This document shows, one piece after another, positions 17,900 to 26,993 of a stretch of 64,000 bases of DNA. Numbering within the stretch: position 1 is the stretch's first letter; every line of letters begins with the position of its first letter. Made by a program: the position numbers and the translations under genes. Under the pieces are notes generated by a model. The model saw only the letters and a program-made list of their open reading frames with translations. It had not been told where the DNA came from and made no database searches. The DNA is taken from the NCBI GenBank assembly GCA_963932955.1, contig CAWVRK010000004.1, forward strand, positions 1 to 64,000. Direction: 5' to 3'. This stretch comes from Flavicella sp963932955. GTDB lineage: Bacteria; Bacteroidota; Bacteroidia; Flavobacteriales; Flavobacteriaceae.

Positions 17900-19654
17900 T
17901 CAATGCTCTTTTTCTAAAAGTTGTTGTTTGTAAAAATCTTGATAATACCCAGGTTCTTGAACCAATTCTTTATGAATGCCCTCTTGTACGATTTGTCCTT
18001 GGTCCAAAACAATAATTTTGTCCGCGTATTTTACTGAAGAAATCCGGTGACTTACAATAAAAGTAGTTTTCTTGGCAGTGATTGTTTTTAAATTCATTAA
18101 AATTGCCTCTTCAGTTTCGGTATCTACAGCAGACAAACAGTCATCAAAAATCAAAATATCGGGATTTTTGATCAAAGCTCTTGCGATGGAAATTCGTTGT
18201 TTTTGCCCACCAGAAACAGTCAAGCCCCTTTCTCCTAAGACCGTTTTGTACTGTTTTTTAAAGCGCACAATGTTTTCGTGGACTGCCGCACTTTTTGCTG
18301 CATTCTCTATGCGTGTCTGGTCGGCATCCTCTGCGCCAAATCGGATGTTGTTTTCAATGCTGTCAGAAAACAAAAAAGGATCTTGGGGTACAAAGCCGAT
18401 GTGTTGTCTCAAGAAGTGGGTATCCATTTTTTTAAGATTGACTCCGTCGATACTTACAGTTCCACTCGTAGGCTCGTAGAGCCGAGCAATCAAATTTAAA
18501 ATAGATGTTTTACCCCCTCCGGTTTTTCCGAGGATGGCTACAGTTTCTCCTTTTTCAACCGTAAAACTGATGTTGTTTAAAGCAGTGATGTCGGTGTCGT
18601 CATAGGTCAAGCTCACATTTTTAAAAGTGACTTTTCCCCCAAGGGCTTCCGGTAAATAATCACCACTGACAATTTCGGGCTGTTGTTGTAAGAATTCATT
18701 GATTCTCTTTTGTGATGCTTCTGCTTGTTGTACGGTAGAAGTTACCCAACCTACAATAGCGACAGGCCAAGTCAGCATGTTTACATACATGATGAATTCT
18801 GCGATGGTCCCAATACTGATGGTTCCATTGATGTATTGCATGCCTCCAATGTACAAGACCGTCAGGTTGCTGATCCCAATCAACAAAATCATCAAGGGAA
18901 AAAATAAGGCTTGTGCTTTGTACAAATGAATGTTTTTTTCTTTGCTTTTTTCTGCCAAAGTATTGAAGTCTTTGATGGTGTTGTTTTCTATCGTGTAGGA
19001 TTTGATCACGTTGATACCAGAAAACACTTCTTGACCGAAGGTGGTAAGTTTGGACAAGTATTCTTGTACAACAGTACTACGTTTGTTAATGACCTTGCTC
19101 AGAACAAAAATGGACAGCGATAGCAATGGAAAGGGAAGTAAGGTATAAAAGGTTAGGGTGGTGTCTATTTTTAGCATTTTAAAAACAGCCACAGAGAAAA
19201 GCACCAACATATTGATTGTGTACATGACAGCAGGGCCAAAGTACATGCGTACTTTTCCGACATCTTCACTGATGCGATTCATCAAATCTCCCGTTCTGTT
19301 TTTTTTGTAAAAATTGACAGACAAGCGTTCATATTGTTGGAAAATTTCGTTTTTCAAATCAAACTCTATGAGTCTTGAGGTGACAATGATGGTTTGTCGC
19401 ATCAAAAAAGTAAAAAACCCAGAGAGAATAGCCAAACCTACAATCAATGCGATGTTGTAAAGCAGTTCGTTTTTGACATAAGCCAAGTCAGTGACAATTC
19501 CAGTGCGGTATTCGTCAGCGATGTTGATGGAGTTTTTGACAATTTCAGGGACCTTAACAGCCAAGTACCGAGAAAGTATGGAAATAATAATACCAGCCAA
19601 CAAGCGGTATTTGTATTTGTAAAAATATTTATGAACGTATCTTAAAGCCTTCAT
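17900..19654 (-). CDS. ABC exporter, fused permease and ATPase (MsbA-like)
   Basis: About 584 aa half-transporter. Six-helix membrane domain to about residue 310, with the intracellular phrase YFGPAVMY and coupling segments, then the ATPase: GKTGGGKTS (Walker A), VSGGQKQR (signature), LIFDDCLSAVD (Walker B) and the H-loop SHRISSV. The usual catalytic Glu after Walker B is Cys here (DDC), which is seen in some heterodimeric exporters and implies a weak site. The frame opens at 19672; ATG 19654 (MKALRYVHKYF) is the better start. Substrate unknown. Confidence 0.9.
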   Translation of the reverse strand: MKALRYVHKYFYKYKYRLLAGIIISILSRYLAVKVPEIVKNSINIADEYRTGIVTDLAYVKNELLYNIALIVGLAILSGFFTFLMRQTIIVTSRLIEFDLKNEIFQQYERLSVNFYKKNRTGDLMNRISEDVGKVRMYFGPAVMYTINMLVLFSVAVFKMLKIDTTLTFYTLLPFPLLSLSIFVLSKVINKRSTVVQEYLSKLTTFGQEVFSGINVIKSYTIENNTIKDFNTLAEKSKEKNIHLYKAQALFFPLMILLIGISNLTVLYIGGMQYINGTISIGTIAEFIMYVNMLTWPVAIVGWVTSTVQQAEASQKRINEFLQQQPEIVSGDYLPEALGGKVTFKNVSLTYDDTDITALNNISFTVEKGETVAILGKTGGGKTSILNLIARLYEPTSGTVSIDGVNLKKMDTHFLRQHIGFVPQDPFLFSDSIENNIRFGAEDADQTRIENAAKSAAVHENIVRFKKQYKTVLGERGLTVSGGQKQRISIARALIKNPDILIFDDCLSAVDTETEEAILMNLKTITAKKTTFIVSHRISSVKYADKIIVLDQGQIVQEGIHKELVQEPGYYQDFYKQQLLEKEH

Positions 19655-19786
19655 GCAATGGGTGTTAATCAATAAAATAAGAAAGCACGAAGATACAAGT
19701 TTCTTAGAGATTATACAGCTACTAGAAGTGGATTTGTAAATGTAAAAAGGTTGCTATCAAAGGGGAAGCAAACCAAAAATAAATAG

Positions 19787-19794
19787 TACTTTTG
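19787..19794 (+). promoter_or_regulatory. putative -7 element for nusB
   Basis: TACTTTTG matches TAnnTTTG; the ATG is 39 nt further on. No good upstream element at the usual spacing. Confidence 0.4.
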
Positions 19795-19833
19795 CCTCGT
19801 ATTTATCAACCGTATTTTTAAGTTCTTTCAAAA

Positions 19834-20772
19834 ATGATCAACAGAAGACATATTCGTGTAAAAGTAATGCAGTCTGTATACGCAATGCTGACCTCCAAAA
19901 GTGACCACTTGGATAAAGAGGAGCGTTTTTTGAAGAATAGCATTGAAAAAATGTTCGATTTGTACATTTTAATGTTGGACGTTTTGCCTAGAGTCAAAGC
20001 CTTGGCGGTTCAAAAGATGGAGATATCCAAAAAAAAGCATTTCCCTTCTGAAGAGGACTTGAATCCCAACACTAAATTCGTTGACAACCATGTTTTTTCG
20101 TGGTTGGAAAACAGTATTTCTTTTCAAACTTATAAGGAAGAACACCAGTTGGACAATTGGCATATTGAAGAAAAATACATGCAGCTGATTTTTGAAAACC
20201 TTGAAAATAGCGTCCTTTACAAAACATACATGGCAGACAAAACGACTTCTTTTAAAAAAGATGTCCAATTTATGGTCTCCTTTTATTCTGAGTTTGTTGC
20301 CCCTGACGAAAAATTGGCAGCTTACTTTGAAGACTTACAGATCAGCTGGGTAGATGATATTCCTTTTGTAAACACATGGGTGGTTAAAACACTCGAAAAC
20401 GCGAAGAACAAGAAACCTTTTGTTTTGAATACGATTTACAAAGACGAAGACGACCGTAAATTTGCAATCGAATTGTTTCACAAAGTGGTGTTGAATCACC
20501 CGACTTATGAAAAAGAAATTGAAAATAAGACTCCCAATTGGGAATCGGACAGAATTGCAGATTTGGACATGATTTTGATCAAGATGGGCATTTGCGAATT
20601 TATTTCTTTCCCTTCCATTCCGACCAAAGCCACCATCAATGAATACATCGAATTGGCAAAAGAGTATTCCACAGAGAAATCTAGCTATTTTGTCAACGGA
20701 GTATTGGACAAAGTGTGCAAAGACCTCGAAAAGTCAGAACGATTGAACAAAGTGGGTAGGGGGAGAATGTAA
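19834..20772 (+). CDS. nusB: transcription antitermination protein NusB, long flavobacterial form
   Basis: 312 aa, about twice the Escherichia coli length. The start MINRRHIRVKVMQSVYAML matches NusB helix 1 (arginine-rich, boxA binding). The C-terminal part (about 190-300) carries the normal NusB ending with EYIELAKEYSTEKSSYFVNG and VLDKV. The extra ~150 residues in between are typical of the phylum. Acts with NusE on rRNA antitermination. First of a run with DUF1573 and yajC. Confidence 0.92.
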   Translation: MINRRHIRVKVMQSVYAMLTSKSDHLDKEERFLKNSIEKMFDLYILMLDVLPRVKALAVQKMEISKKKHFPSEEDLNPNTKFVDNHVFSWLENSISFQTYKEEHQLDNWHIEEKYMQLIFENLENSVLYKTYMADKTTSFKKDVQFMVSFYSEFVAPDEKLAAYFEDLQISWVDDIPFVNTWVVKTLENAKNKKPFVLNTIYKDEDDRKFAIELFHKVVLNHPTYEKEIENKTPNWESDRIADLDMILIKMGICEFISFPSIPTKATINEYIELAKEYSTEKSSYFVNGVLDKVCKDLEKSERLNKVGRGRM

Positions 20773-20886
20773 TTTCATAACCCCTCATCAATTGCTAGTT
20801 TTTCTTTTTTATGAGAGACAATTATTCGAGGCTGTAAGCCTTTATATCAACAATATTTTAATACATTTACGCCAAATTTAATTCAG

Positions 20887-21339
20887 ATGATACAAAGAGG
20901 TATGTTTTTGGGAGTGTGTTTGTTTTTGTCTATCTCATGTAAAGAAACAGCGGTTTCTAAGGTCAAAGTTGAAAACATAGAACAGGCTAAAAAAAGAGAT
21001 TTAATCCTTGCGGATTTCCCTATCGCTTCTTTTGACAAAGTCACCTATGATTTTGGTTCGATTCGTTATGACGAGCTTGTAGAAACCTCTTTTGTGGTGA
21101 CCAACATTGGGAAAACAGATTTGATCATTAGCAATGCAAAAGCATCCTGTGGTTGTACAGTTCCTACCTGGCCCAAAGAGCCCATCAAAGCTGGGGAGTC
21201 TGCTAAAATAGAAGTAAAATTCAACCCCAAAGGGAAAAAGAACAAACAGTCCAAATCCATTACATTGACGACCAATACGGCTAATGGAGAAGAAGTTTTA
21301 AGAATAAAAGGGTTCATCAATCCAAAACCAGAATACTAA
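20887..21339 (+). CDS. DUF1573 lipoprotein
   Basis: 150 aa. A signal peptide with lipobox FLSISC, then an Ig-like DUF1573 domain: TYDFGSIRYDE, TSFVVTNIGKTDL, CGCTVPTWPKEPI and a final strand GFINP. The C-G-C-T-V-P motif is the family hallmark. Function unknown. Its placement between nusB and yajC recurs in this group of bacteria. Confidence 0.9.
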   Translation: MIQRGMFLGVCLFLSISCKETAVSKVKVENIEQAKKRDLILADFPIASFDKVTYDFGSIRYDELVETSFVVTNIGKTDLIISNAKASCGCTVPTWPKEPIKAGESAKIEVKFNPKGKKNKQSKSITLTTNTANGEEVLRIKGFINPKPEY

Positions 21340-21355
21340 TTTTATAAAAATAAAT

Positions 21356-21661
21356 ATGTACAATACAATCGCACTGCAAGCAAGTCAATTTGACATCAAA
21401 AGTTTAATGCCTTTCGCATTGATGTTTATCGTTCTTTATTTGTTTATGATTCGTCCACAGGTCAAGAAACAAAAAAACGAACGCAAATTTCAAAGTGAAA
21501 TCAAAAAGGGGTCTAAAGTAATCACCACTAGTGGAATTCACGGAAAGATTGCCGAAATAAGCGATACCGACAATACGGTAGTCGTCGAGACAGGAGCAGG
21601 GAAAATCAAATTTGAAAAGAGTTCCTTGTCAATGGAACTTAGCAAAAAACACATGTCATAA
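21356..21661 (+). CDS. yajC: preprotein translocase accessory subunit YajC
   Basis: 101 aa. One membrane helix near the N-terminus (LMPFALMFIVLYLFMIRPQ), then the basic KKQKNERKFQ and a small soluble domain with VITTSGIHGKIAEI. It associates with SecDF-SecYEG. It ends before a clear terminator. Confidence 0.95.
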   Translation: MYNTIALQASQFDIKSLMPFALMFIVLYLFMIRPQVKKQKNERKFQSEIKKGSKVITTSGIHGKIAEISDTDNTVVVETGAGKIKFEKSSLSMELSKKHMS

Positions 21662-21685
21662 ACAAAAATGACAAAGCGTTTTTAA

Positions 21686-21715
21686 AAAAAAAGTGAGCAA
21701 ATGCTCACTTTTTTT
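21686..21715 (+). terminator. rho-independent terminator after yajC
   Basis: Stem arms 21686-21699 and 21702-21715 (AGTGAGCA/TGCTCACT plus an A7/T7 extension) with a 2-nt loop. It separates yajC from the ybbR-coaE pair. Confidence 0.9.
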
Positions 21716-21804
21716 GATTGCCTCCCTTTCAAATAATTTTTAAAACGAGTACCGATTACAAACGCTTCTAAACAATTTTTGTATTTTTAGCTAAAATAAT
21801 TTTA

Positions 21805-22773
21805 ATGAAAACCACTGTAAAAGCGAATTTTAAAAAAGCAAAAGTCAACAAGAAACATCACGTCTTGCTGTTTTTTTTGTCGTTCTCCTTTCTCTTTTGG
21901 GTGTTGACAAACCTGTCAAAAGAGTATACAACTGTGATGAGCTATAAGGTATTGTATGTCAACTTGCCAGCATCCAAAATGTTTCAAAATAGCCCAGAAG
22001 CTGATTTTGACTTGCGTATAAAAGGAACGGGTTTCAAATTGTTTTCTGAAAATTTGTTTAGAAAGTCCCTTTATTTGGATATGCAAAAAGTAAATTTAAA
22101 ACAGGGCTTTGACTATTACCTATTGCCCAATGCTCAAAAATCTAAATTACAAGAGCAGCTCCGCAAAGGTCTTATTTTGGAACAGGTCATTAAAGACACA
22201 CTCTTTTTTGAATTGGGACAGAATAAACAAAAAAAAATTCCTGTTAAAGCAAATTTAAATCTACGTTTCAAGTCGGGGTACAGCAGCTCAGAGAGTTTTA
22301 AAATACAACCCGATTCCATCCGAATTACAGGACCTGAAATTCAAATCAATCAAATTGATTTTTTGATCATGGACAATTTGGATTTGAAAGAGGTCTTTGA
22401 AGACGTCTCTTACGAAGTCGCCTTGCAACTTCCTCAAAATTTAAACAAGATTGCCTATTCCCACAAATCAGTCAAAGTAGAAGGAAAGGTGGAGAAATTT
22501 ACAGAAGGGAGTTTTGAAATACCTTTTGAAATCGATGGGTTGCCCCAAGATGCGAACGTCACAACCTATCCAAAAACAGTACAGGTAATTTTTCAAGTGG
22601 GCCTCTCAAATTACAATAAAATTGCAGCCGAAGACTTTGAGGTACGCAGTAATTATGCTGTGTCTAAAGAAAATAAATACAACTATCTTATCCCCAAATT
22701 GGTCAAAAAACCAAGCTGGGTAAAAACCGTTAAATTGATTCCAGATCACATCGAATATTTGATTCAGCAATGA
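21805..22773 (+). CDS. YbbR/CdaR-like domain protein
   Basis: 322 aa. One N-terminal membrane helix (HVLLFFLSFSFLFWVLTNL), then extended beta-rich extracytoplasmic repeats with IRITGPEIQINQIDFL and VKVEGKVEKF. In Firmicutes CdaR proteins regulate the c-di-AMP cyclase; no cyclase gene is nearby, so only the fold is claimed. The stop overlaps the coaE start by 4 nt. Confidence 0.82.
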   Translation: MKTTVKANFKKAKVNKKHHVLLFFLSFSFLFWVLTNLSKEYTTVMSYKVLYVNLPASKMFQNSPEADFDLRIKGTGFKLFSENLFRKSLYLDMQKVNLKQGFDYYLLPNAQKSKLQEQLRKGLILEQVIKDTLFFELGQNKQKKIPVKANLNLRFKSGYSSSESFKIQPDSIRITGPEIQINQIDFLIMDNLDLKEVFEDVSYEVALQLPQNLNKIAYSHKSVKVEGKVEKFTEGSFEIPFEIDGLPQDANVTTYPKTVQVIFQVGLSNYNKIAAEDFEVRSNYAVSKENKYNYLIPKLVKKPSWVKTVKLIPDHIEYLIQQ

Positions 22774-23354
22774 AAGTAATAGGACTTACAGGAGGAATCG
22801 GTAGTGGGAAATCTACCGTTTTGTACATGTTTCAAGATCTGGGCGCGGCCGTCTATATGACAGACAAAGTGGCGAAAAGAATTCTTGAAACTTCTGAAAG
22901 AGTACGTACCAAAATTATCAGCTTGTTGGGAGAAAGCGCTTATACCAAAACACTCCCAAATCGGAAATTTATTGCAGAGGTTGTCTTTTACAACCCTTCC
23001 AAATTAAAAGCTTTAAACGCAATCGTTCACCCTGAAGTTGCAAATGACTTTCAATCCTTTTTACAAGCGCAAAATGCTCCCTATGTTATTTATGAAAGCG
23101 CCTTGCTTTTTGAAACAGATAGCAACAAAAACTGTGATGAAGTGGTGCTCGTCACCGCTCCAACTGCAGTGAAAATTGAAAGAATTCAAAAGCGTGACCT
23201 AGTCTCAGAGGTTGAAATTTTCGCTCGGATGAACAACCAAATGACTGACAGTGAAAAAACACCCCTGGCAGACTATGTACTTGAAAACACGACGCTTGAA
23301 AGTTTGGAACAACAAGTGCTGTCATTGCACCAATTGTTTGTCAAAGATCTATGA
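22770..23354 (+). CDS. coaE: dephospho-CoA kinase
   Basis: 194 aa. Last step of coenzyme A synthesis. P-loop GLTGGIGSGKS at residues 5-15, then the CoA-binding helix segment FYNPSKLKALNAIVHPEV, the lid with RIQKRD and a C-terminal VLENTTLE. Translationally coupled to ybbR through an ATGA overlap. Confidence 0.95.
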   Translation: MKVIGLTGGIGSGKSTVLYMFQDLGAAVYMTDKVAKRILETSERVRTKIISLLGESAYTKTLPNRKFIAEVVFYNPSKLKALNAIVHPEVANDFQSFLQAQNAPYVIYESALLFETDSNKNCDEVVLVTAPTAVKIERIQKRDLVSEVEIFARMNNQMTDSEKTPLADYVLENTTLESLEQQVLSLHQLFVKDL

Positions 23355-23434
23355 GAAGACTTTTCAACGCTTTAAGAGCAGTATTGGGATGTTTCTTAAG
23401 GATTCGTTAAATCGCTTGCGTTGTGTTGAAATGT

Positions 23435-23453
23435 CCTCGCAAAACATGCGAGG
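23435..23453. repeat. small hairpin upstream of the histidine kinase gene
   Basis: CCTCGC (23435-23440) and GCGAGG (23448-23453) with a 7-nt loop, lying 17 nt before the -7 element of the kinase gene. It could weakly terminate coaE or act as an operator. No T-run. Confidence 0.35.
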
Positions 23454-23469
23454 AATTTGTCAAAAAGAC

Positions 23470-23477
23470 TATTTTTG
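23470..23477 (+). promoter_or_regulatory. putative -7 element, histidine kinase gene
   Basis: TATTTTTG ends 4 nt before the ATG at 23482. No consensus TTTG 19 nt upstream. Confidence 0.45.
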
Positions 23478-23481
23478 AAAT

Positions 23482-25074
23482 ATGGGAAAAAAAATGTTTT
23501 CGCTCATCATTTTTCTGATGAGTATTTCTCTTATCGGAATCATTACAGTTCAAGTTTTTTGGATTGGAAATGCCATCGACATTCGTGAAAAACAATTTTC
23601 GAACGATGTGCAGTTTGTTTTGAACAAAACGAATGAAATGATTTACAAACGAGATTTTGTAGATTTTACAGCTCAGTTTATGGATTTTTTCAAAACGAGA
23701 AAATTTGCCAAACAAGCTGATTTTACAAAATTTGTCTACGAACAAATCAATACCAGTACCAACGAGTCCTTTCGCTTTTCCTCTAGTGGTGTGTATGAAA
23801 CCAATTACTACAAGGGTTTGAGTGATTTCTATAAAAATGATTCCATCCTAATTGCCACCCTCCAAAGCAAAAACGAGGTTTTCAAAGTTAAAAAATCAAC
23901 CAACAATAAGGAGTTGTCAAAAATAGATGTGGCACAGCGTTTTACGTTTTTCAACAATTTGACAGAAATTGAAAAGCTGAGCTTGGAAAATGCCTACCAC
24001 AATAAATCGGAGCCCATTGAAAAACGTCTTTCGAATGAAATCGTAGCGGAGGTCCTCGGCCGTGAATTGCTCAATTCAGGTATCGACCTTCATTTTGAAT
24101 TTGGCGTGTTTGTGGACCAGTCTCCTACGGGTATAAAAACAGCCGCTTTTCAGGGTCAAAAAGGAAAGCGTTACAAGACCTCCTTGTTTGCAAAAAACAC
24201 CGACTCAAAAAATTACGAACTCTACGTGACTTTTCCCCAAAAAAAATATTTACTAGCAGACCTTCGGCCGATGTTACTCTTGTCCGTTTTTTTTACAGGA
24301 ATCATCATTCTAGCTTTTTCGAGCTCCCTTTACCAATTGATCAAGCAAAAGAAAATTGCTGCCATAAAAACCGACTTTATCAACAACATGACGCACGAGT
24401 TTAAAACTCCGATTGCGACCATCAATCTCGCATTAGACGCTATCAAAAACCCAAAAATCATTCAAGACCAACAAAAAGTGATGAAATATGTGGGCATGAT
24501 CAAAGATGAAAACAAACGCATGAATACACAGGTAGAAAATGTATTGCGCATCTCTAAATTGGAAAAAAATCAATTTGAAGTGCACAAATCTACATTGGAC
24601 CTTTCAGCGATCCTTCAAAATGCCATGTCACATGTGGAATTGCTCTTGAAAGACAAAAAAGGAGAAATGCGGTTGAACCTAGATGAAAAAAAGTGTTCGG
24701 TATCAGGAAATGAAAATCACCTCACCAATGCCTTTGTAAATATTCTGGAAAATGCCATCAAATACTCAATAGATTCACCAAAAATTGATATTTTTATAAA
24801 AGGAGCAACAGATTTTATCAGCGTACAAATCAAAGATTGCGGTATTGGAATGAGTAAATCCACTCAAAGACAAGTTTTTGATAAGTTTTTCAGAGAGCAA
24901 GTTGGTAATGTACACGACATCAAAGGACATGGTTTGGGCTTGTCGTATGTAAAAGAAATTGTTAAATTACATCAAGGTACGGTTTTTGTTACAAGTGAAA
25001 AAGGGAAAGGAAGTGTGTTCACAATTCAATTCCCAAGAATTTCCAAACCCTTAAAAAACACATACGATGCGTAA
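23482..25074 (+). CDS. membrane sensor histidine kinase
   Basis: 530 aa. Helix 1 (about residues 5-27), a periplasmic sensor region of ~235 residues without a recognised domain, helix 2 (about 266-288), then the kinase core: HisKA H-box NNMTHEFKTPIATI (phospho-His near residue 305), N-box NHLTNAFVNILENAIKYS, G1 DCGIGMS and G2 GHGLGLSYVKEIV. All motifs are intact. Its end overlaps the response regulator by 8 nt, so this is a standard pair. The signal is unknown. Confidence 0.95.
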   Translation: MGKKMFSLIIFLMSISLIGIITVQVFWIGNAIDIREKQFSNDVQFVLNKTNEMIYKRDFVDFTAQFMDFFKTRKFAKQADFTKFVYEQINTSTNESFRFSSSGVYETNYYKGLSDFYKNDSILIATLQSKNEVFKVKKSTNNKELSKIDVAQRFTFFNNLTEIEKLSLENAYHNKSEPIEKRLSNEIVAEVLGRELLNSGIDLHFEFGVFVDQSPTGIKTAAFQGQKGKRYKTSLFAKNTDSKNYELYVTFPQKKYLLADLRPMLLLSVFFTGIIILAFSSSLYQLIKQKKIAAIKTDFINNMTHEFKTPIATINLALDAIKNPKIIQDQQKVMKYVGMIKDENKRMNTQVENVLRISKLEKNQFEVHKSTLDLSAILQNAMSHVELLLKDKKGEMRLNLDEKKCSVSGNENHLTNAFVNILENAIKYSIDSPKIDIFIKGATDFISVQIKDCGIGMSKSTQRQVFDKFFREQVGNVHDIKGHGLGLSYVKEIVKLHQGTVFVTSEKGKGSVFTIQFPRISKPLKNTYDA

Positions 25075-25765
25075 AAAACGAATATTATTGGTAGAGGACG
25101 ATCCGAATTTTGGGATTGTTTTAAAAGATTATTTGTCATTGAGTAATTATTCGGTGATCTTGGCAAAAGATGGAGTGGAAGGATTGATTGAGTTTAAGAA
25201 CAACGATTTTGACTTGTGTATTTTGGATGTGATGATGCCCCGTAAAGACGGCTTTACACTTGCTCAAGACATCCGAAAATCCAACAAAGAAATTCCCATT
25301 ATCTTTTTAACCGCCAAAACGATGAAAGAAGATATTTTACGAGGCTACCAAGTGGGTGCGGACGATTATTTGAACAAACCTTTCGATTCAGAGGTCTTGT
25401 TGTACAAGATAAACGCCATGATGCTGCGCAAAACAAAGGAAAACGATGCGGAGGAAGAATTGTTTGAATTTGAAATCGGTGGTTTTTATTTGAATTCAAA
25501 ATTGAGGCAATTGTCCTATCAGAAAGAAGCGCCTATCAAATTGTCTCCAAAGGAAAACAAACTGCTAAAACTCTTAGCAATTCATAAAAATGACTTGATG
25601 TCTCGAGAATTGGCACTCACTAAAATCTGGCGTGATGACAATTATTTCACTTCTCGAAGTATGGACGTCTACATAGCCAAATTGAGAAAATATTTAAAAA
25701 ATGACCCCAATGTAGAAATCATCAACATTCACGGAGAAGGATTCCGATTGTTGGCCAAAGGATAA
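25067..25765 (+). CDS. OmpR-family response regulator
   Basis: 232 aa. The receiver domain has the acidic pair in VEDDPNF, the phospho-Asp in CILDVMMPRKDG (about residue 54), Thr in FLTAKT and Lys in NKPF. The C-terminal winged helix (about 135-230) has LSPKENKLLKLLA and SMDVYIAKLRKYL with INIHGEGFRLL. Partner of the kinase just upstream. Confidence 0.96.
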   Translation: MRKKRILLVEDDPNFGIVLKDYLSLSNYSVILAKDGVEGLIEFKNNDFDLCILDVMMPRKDGFTLAQDIRKSNKEIPIIFLTAKTMKEDILRGYQVGADDYLNKPFDSEVLLYKINAMMLRKTKENDAEEELFEFEIGGFYLNSKLRQLSYQKEAPIKLSPKENKLLKLLAIHKNDLMSRELALTKIWRDDNYFTSRSMDVYIAKLRKYLKNDPNVEIINIHGEGFRLLAKG

Positions 25766-25806
25766 TTTTTAGCAATACACCTCTTTGCTGAGACCAAATA
25801 AAACAT

Positions 25807-26322
25807 ATGAAAGAAGAACTGGTTGTGTTAGTAGATGAAAAAGATCAAAAAATAGGGTTGATGCCCAAAATGGAAGCACATGAAAAAGCTTGTTTGCACA
25901 GGGCGTTTTCTGTTTTTGTGATGAACAATCAAGGAGAAATGCTGCTACAACAACGCGCAGCAAGCAAATACCATTCGCCGCTGCTTTGGGCCAATACTTG
26001 TTGCAGCCACCAACGTGATGGAGAGTCTAATTTGGCAGCTGGAAAGAGACGTTTGCAAGAGGAAATGGGTTTTGAAACCGAACTCAAAGAAGTGTTTTCA
26101 TTTGTGTACAAGGCACCATTTGACAATGGTCTGACCGAGCACGAGCTCGATCATGTGATGTTGGGTTCCTACAACGACGCGCCGACCATCAACAAAGAAG
26201 AAGTCGAAAGCTACAAATGGATGGCTCCAAGTGCAGTAAAGGCAGACATGCACAAACAACCAGAAATCTATACAGCTTGGTTCAAAATTATATTTGAAAA
26301 ATTTTATGAATTCATTCGATGA
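25807..26322 (+). CDS. idi: isopentenyl-diphosphate delta-isomerase, type 1
   Basis: 171 aa. Converts IPP to DMAPP for isoprenoid synthesis. A Nudix-like fold with the catalytic Cys in NTCCSHQRDGE, the metal-binding glutamates in RLQEEMGFE and HELDHVM, and YKWMAPS near the end. First of three genes joined by 4-nt overlaps (idi, a small membrane protein, queD). Confidence 0.95.
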   Translation: MKEELVVLVDEKDQKIGLMPKMEAHEKACLHRAFSVFVMNNQGEMLLQQRAASKYHSPLLWANTCCSHQRDGESNLAAGKRRLQEEMGFETELKEVFSFVYKAPFDNGLTEHELDHVMLGSYNDAPTINKEEVESYKWMAPSAVKADMHKQPEIYTAWFKIIFEKFYEFIR

Positions 26323-26546
26323 AAAAAATTAAATACAAATTCCTTGTGGCCTTTTTATTCAGTGTATTTGCAACGCTGGCAAAACTTTTGTGGCAGGATG
26401 GTGAGAGTCCTATCGAAACGCTTTTTAGCTCTCAATTATTTTGGACCAGTTTTTTGCTTTTTTTCGTCATTGGTTATGTGCTTTTGGGAAATATATTGTG
26501 GGCAGCAGCTCATAAAAAATCAACAATTAAGAAGAAAGTACAATGA
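26319..26546 (+). CDS. small two-helix membrane protein, function unknown
   Basis: 75 aa. Two hydrophobic segments (about residues 7-22 and 41-63) with a basic N-terminus (MKKIKYK) and a basic tail (HKKSTIKKK), so both ends are probably cytoplasmic. ATGA overlaps join it to both idi and queD, which is good evidence that it is a real, translated gene. I do not recognise a family. Confidence 0.75.
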   Translation: MKKIKYKFLVAFLFSVFATLAKLLWQDGESPIETLFSSQLFWTSFLLFFVIGYVLLGNILWAAAHKKSTIKKKVQ

Positions 26547-26956
26547 AGGTTACGGTAAATAGAAAAGCCCATTTCAACGCTGCTCATCGCTTGTTCAACA
26601 GCGCATGGAGTGCTGCTAAAAACGCCGAGGTTTTCGGCAAGTGCAGCAACCCAAATTTTCATGGGCACAATTACGAATTGATAGTGAGCGTTTCGGGGTC
26701 CATCAACCCCCAAACGGGCTATGTCATCGATATGAAACTTCTCAAAGATTTGATCAAAAAAGAGGTTGAAGAAAAATTTGACCACAAAAACCTCAATGTA
26801 GAAGTTGCTCCCTTCCACACCCTAAACCCTACGGCAGAAAACATCTCCGTGGTGATTTGGAAGCATCTCAGGCCGCACATCGATTCCAAGCTAAATTTGA
26901 GTGTGACACTCTACGAGACGCCCAGGAATTTTGTAACGTTCGCTGGAGAAGCCTAG
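26543..26956 (+). CDS. queD: 6-carboxytetrahydropterin synthase QueD
   Basis: 137 aa. Second step of 7-deazaguanine/queuosine synthesis: converts dihydroneopterin triphosphate to 6-carboxytetrahydropterin. Zinc His residues in HFNAAHRL and FHGHNY, catalytic Cys in GKCSNPNFHG, catalytic Asp-His in FDHKNLN, and the C-terminal Glu in LYETPRN. It slightly resembles eukaryotic PTPS, but the queE and tgt genes elsewhere in the window favour the queuosine role. Confidence 0.92.
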   Translation: MKVTVNRKAHFNAAHRLFNSAWSAAKNAEVFGKCSNPNFHGHNYELIVSVSGSINPQTGYVIDMKLLKDLIKKEVEEKFDHKNLNVEVAPFHTLNPTAENISVVIWKHLRPHIDSKLNLSVTLYETPRNFVTFAGEA

Positions 26957-26993
26957 GTTTTGTCTCTAAAAAATTTCTTTCTTTAGAAACTCC

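Noticed and set aside
23251..23478. 75-codon plus-strand frame between coaE and the kinase
   Set aside because: Overlaps coaE out of frame and has no recognisable content.
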